From the NCBI GenBank assembly GCA_002385885.1, contig DGEI01000021.1, forward strand, positions 1-24,718: a DNA stretch of 24,718 nt, given 5' to 3'. The DNA comes from Firmicutes bacterium UBA3930 (lineage in GTDB: Bacteria > Bacillota > Clostridia > Caldicoprobacterales > Caldicoprobacteraceae). The notes beneath the pieces were generated by a model, which was not told the origin of the DNA, made no database searches, and saw only the letters and a list, made by a program, of their open reading frames with translations. The position numbers and the translations under genes are program-made. Below are positions 22,767-24,718 of the stretch, in pieces (position 1 is the first letter of the stretch; each line of letters starts with the position of its first letter).

Positions 22767-22805
22767 ATATTACCACTTCATTTCCTGTCAGTCAATTTCC
22801 TGTCA
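22767..22805 (-). promoter_or_regulatory. Aldo/keto reductase promoter with two 11-bp direct repeats
   Basis: On the minus strand TTGACT (22795-22790) and TAATAT (22772-22767) are 17 bases apart. TGACAGGAAAT occurs twice (22805-22795 and 22790-22780), with one copy just upstream of the -35 and one just inside the spacer, at a 15-base period. That placement suits a regulator-binding site. Confidence 0.6.
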
Positions 22806-22815
22806 TTAAGGTCAC

Positions 22816-22844
22816 TGGACGGCTATTAAATCGTGGTGTACAAT
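22816..22844 (+). promoter_or_regulatory. Candidate promoter of the acid-sugar kinase operon
   Basis: TGGACG (22816-22821) and TACAAT (22839-22844) are 17 bases apart on the plus strand. The -35 matches only four of six consensus bases. The leader to the ATG at 22969 would be about 115 bases and shows no clear hairpin. Confidence 0.35.
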
Positions 22845-22968
22845 TATAGAGTAAATACTGCAGCATAAACTGATGTATTCGACTTAAACAGCCCTAATAA
22901 AGCCGGCAGGTTTTACCGGAAAATAACAAGTACTGTCCGGCAAATAATCCGCTCTTGGAGTGAAATTG

Positions 22969-24273
22969 ATGAATAAATGTATAGGAGTCATTGCAGACGA
23001 TTTAACAGGTTCCATGGATGCAGGCCTTCAGCTTGCAAACGGCGGTTATACCGTCAAAGTAGCTTTAGACCCGGAATCATTGCATATCATTTCCGGAAAT
23101 ACCGATATAATAATTGTTGACAGTGAAAGCCGCAATACCCCAATGGACCTGGCATACAAAAAAGTACGGTATTGTGCGAAAAAACTGCGTGAAATGAACT
23201 GTTCCATAATTTATAAAAAAATCGACTCGACTATGAGGGGCAATATCGGCTGTGAGCTGGAGGCTGTATTGGAAGAATCAAAAGCCGATTGTATCCTGCT
23301 GGCACCGGCGCTGCCCTATAACCGGAGAACAACGGTAAACGGTATTCATTATGTTGACGGAATCCCGCTGGAAGAAACAGAGTTGGCAAAAGATCCATTC
23401 GCTCCCATCCATACATCGGATCTGCGTGATATTATACAAGCCCAGACCTTACTGCCAACCGGCAGTATAACAATAGATACAATCCGAAATAGCGCTTTGG
23501 AAGTTGCAAACGCCATTAAAACAATGATTAACAGCGGCATCAAAATTATTATCTGTGATGCAGCTGATGACGCTGATCTCGCGTGCATTGCAAAAGCAGC
23601 AGAAAATATTGACCGTTGCTTAATATTTTGCGGTTCGGCAGGAATGCTTGAATACCTGGTTGGCACCGGTAATATTCCCCGGCCTGCCGGAATTCAAGAG
23701 AAGCCTGCATTAATGAGCTCCGGGAAAAATCCAGTTCTCGTACTGTCTGGAACTCCTGCCAGTATGTCCAAAAAGCAAATCCGTCAGGCAGTCTCAGCCA
23801 GTATAAATTTGACCGGGATTTATGCCGATCTTTCAAAGATTAACGGAACACCGGAACAGCAGAAGGAAGAGCGCTCCCGCATATTCCATTCAGTTGACGA
23901 AGCTTTAAAAACCGGGCGTCATGTTGCGGTAGAGGCCGCCGGTACAGACAAACATAAGCTTCTCCGAAGCGCAAACGGAGATTATGCGAAGCTTAATAAA
24001 GAAAGCAAAAATATTCAGCGTTTACTTGCCGATATTGCCGGGCAATTCATAGAATATCCCCTGAATGCGCTTGTTCTGTTCGGAGGCGACACTGCTATAA
24101 GTGTATCAAGATGTATTGGTGCAAAAGGCATACATATAATAGATCAGATAGAGCCATATATTCCTCTTGGCCTGTTTATTGGTTCAAAAATTGATACATT
24201 ACCCGTTGTAACCAAGGCAGGCGGTTTTGGGAATGAAAATACGCTGATTAACATCATCCAAAAACTGGGATAA
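22969..24273 (+). CDS. Four-carbon acid sugar kinase family protein (DUF1537)
   Basis: A 434-residue kinase of the four-carbon acid sugar kinase family (N-terminal PF07005, C-terminal PF17042), which includes D-threonate, D-erythronate and 3-oxo-tetronate kinases. The N-terminal domain opens IGVIADDLTGSMDAG (5-19), the family hallmark; KIDSTMRGN follows near 85. The C-terminal nucleotide-binding domain has LVLSGT, LVLFGGDTA and KAGGFGNENT. The start is ATG 22969, with GGAG eight bases upstream; the GTG at 22960 overlaps that site. The next gene, 16 bases downstream, is a PdxA-family dehydrogenase, the known partner in threonate or erythronate breakdown to dihydroxyacetone phosphate. The exact sugar acid is not settled by the sequence. 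Confidence 0.92.
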   Translation: MNKCIGVIADDLTGSMDAGLQLANGGYTVKVALDPESLHIISGNTDIIIVDSESRNTPMDLAYKKVRYCAKKLREMNCSIIYKKIDSTMRGNIGCELEAVLEESKADCILLAPALPYNRRTTVNGIHYVDGIPLEETELAKDPFAPIHTSDLRDIIQAQTLLPTGSITIDTIRNSALEVANAIKTMINSGIKIIICDAADDADLACIAKAAENIDRCLIFCGSAGMLEYLVGTGNIPRPAGIQEKPALMSSGKNPVLVLSGTPASMSKKQIRQAVSASINLTGIYADLSKINGTPEQQKEERSRIFHSVDEALKTGRHVAVEAAGTDKHKLLRSANGDYAKLNKESKNIQRLLADIAGQFIEYPLNALVLFGGDTAISVSRCIGAKGIHIIDQIEPYIPLGLFIGSKIDTLPVVTKAGGFGNENTLINIIQKLG

Positions 24274-24289
24274 GATAAGGAGGTATTTA

Positions 24290-24718
24290 ATGTCTGTAAA
24301 CACGCTCCCTATTATTGGTATTACTATGGGTGATCCGGCCGGAATCGGCCCTGAAATTTGTATAAAAGCATTGACAGACGAATCAATTTATGAAATCTGC
24401 CGCCCGCTCATTATCGGTGACTATTCCTGCATCAAGTACGTTGCTTCCGTTATATGCAACTGCGGTTTCCAAATCAATCCAGTAAACAATGTGAAAGAAG
24501 CCAGATTTGCTTACGGCTGCATAGATGTATACAATCTCTCAAATGTAGACATTGGGCAGCTGCATTTAGGCAAAGTTTCCAGGATGGCGGGAAAAGCAGC
24601 ATTTGAATCAGTAAAAACAGCAATCGAACTGGCTCTTGACAACGAAATAGATGCTACAGTAACAGCGCCTATAAATAAGGAAGCAATAAATGCAGCAGGA
24701 TACAGTCTGTCTCTTATA
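24290..24718 (+). CDS. pdxA: PdxA-family 4-phospho-acid-sugar / 4-hydroxythreonine-4-phosphate dehydrogenase (partial)
   Basis: The first 143 codons are open to the window edge with no stop. The product begins MSVNTLPIIGITMGDPAGIG, carrying the PdxA hallmark GDPAGIGPE; ATVTAPINKEAINAAGY near the end is also characteristic. AAGGAGG is placed seven bases before ATG. PdxA proper acts in vitamin B6 synthesis, but PdxA2 paralogues beside DUF1537 kinases carry out the oxidative decarboxylation of 4-phospho-D-threonate or erythronate to dihydroxyacetone phosphate. The context here favours the latter. The C-terminal half, including the rest of the metal site, lies outside the window. Confidence 0.9.
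   Translation, partial: MSVNTLPIIGITMGDPAGIGPEICIKALTDESIYEICRPLIIGDYSCIKYVASVICNCGFQINPVNNVKEARFAYGCIDVYNLSNVDIGQLHLGKVSRMAGKAAFESVKTAIELALDNEIDATVTAPINKEAINAAGYSLSLI

Overview
The window reads as chromosomal DNA of a low-to-moderate G+C Firmicute of the class Clostridia. The reasons are the gene order rpsF-ssb-rpsR with mazG-like/yybS/gdpP/rplI/dnaB, the DnaD-type plus DnaC-type helicase-loading genes, the YybS and MazG-like families, strong AGGAGG ribosome binding sites, and many sigma-A-like promoters with 17-bp spacers. No phage, CRISPR array or intact insertion sequence is visible. The species cannot be named from the sequence alone.

Layout. (1) 1-6251, minus strand: the 5' part of a tRNA-Lys gene, an FAD-dependent dehydrogenase of unknown substrate, and a sulfur amino-acid cluster transcribed right to left: Rrf2 regulator, O-acetylhomoserine sulfhydrylase (metY), second Rrf2 regulator, cysteine synthase (cysK), homoserine O-acetyltransferase (metA), and a small DUF1858 CxxC protein. 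Together these enzymes use sulfide to make cysteine (CysK) and homocysteine (MetA then MetY). (2) 6564-10881, plus strand: a short-form alpha-glucan phosphorylase, then a DnaD-like protein with four tandem C-terminal repeats and a DnaC-like helicase loader. (3) 10897-16083, minus strand: mazG-like, yybS, gdpP, rplI and dnaB, an operon joining c-di-AMP turnover, ribosomal protein L9 and the replicative helicase. It converges on dnaC, sharing a hairpin terminator that lies partly inside dnaB. (4) pheA (prephenate dehydratase) and a 465-base gene-free stretch separate that operon from rpsF-ssb-rpsR. (5) A pair of half-size chromate-transporter genes, divergent from a glycerol-1-phosphate dehydrogenase (AraM/EgsA type). 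(6) An aldo/keto reductase, then the start of a four-carbon acid-sugar operon (DUF1537 kinase plus PdxA-family dehydrogenase) cut by the right edge.

The most interesting part is the sulfur cluster. Two paralogous Rrf2 regulators bracket metY, and both end in -YYI, the type of C-terminus used by CymR and serine acetyltransferase to dock into the CysK active site; cysK is in the same operon. The second regulator also carries an IscR-like cysteine triad. No SAM or T-box leader precedes the operon. A plausible model is joint control of sulfur assimilation by CysK docking and a thiol or Fe-S signal. Other points to follow up are the four-repeat DnaD protein, the palindrome and GC-richer tract at 17095-17559, and operator-like repeats at several promoters.
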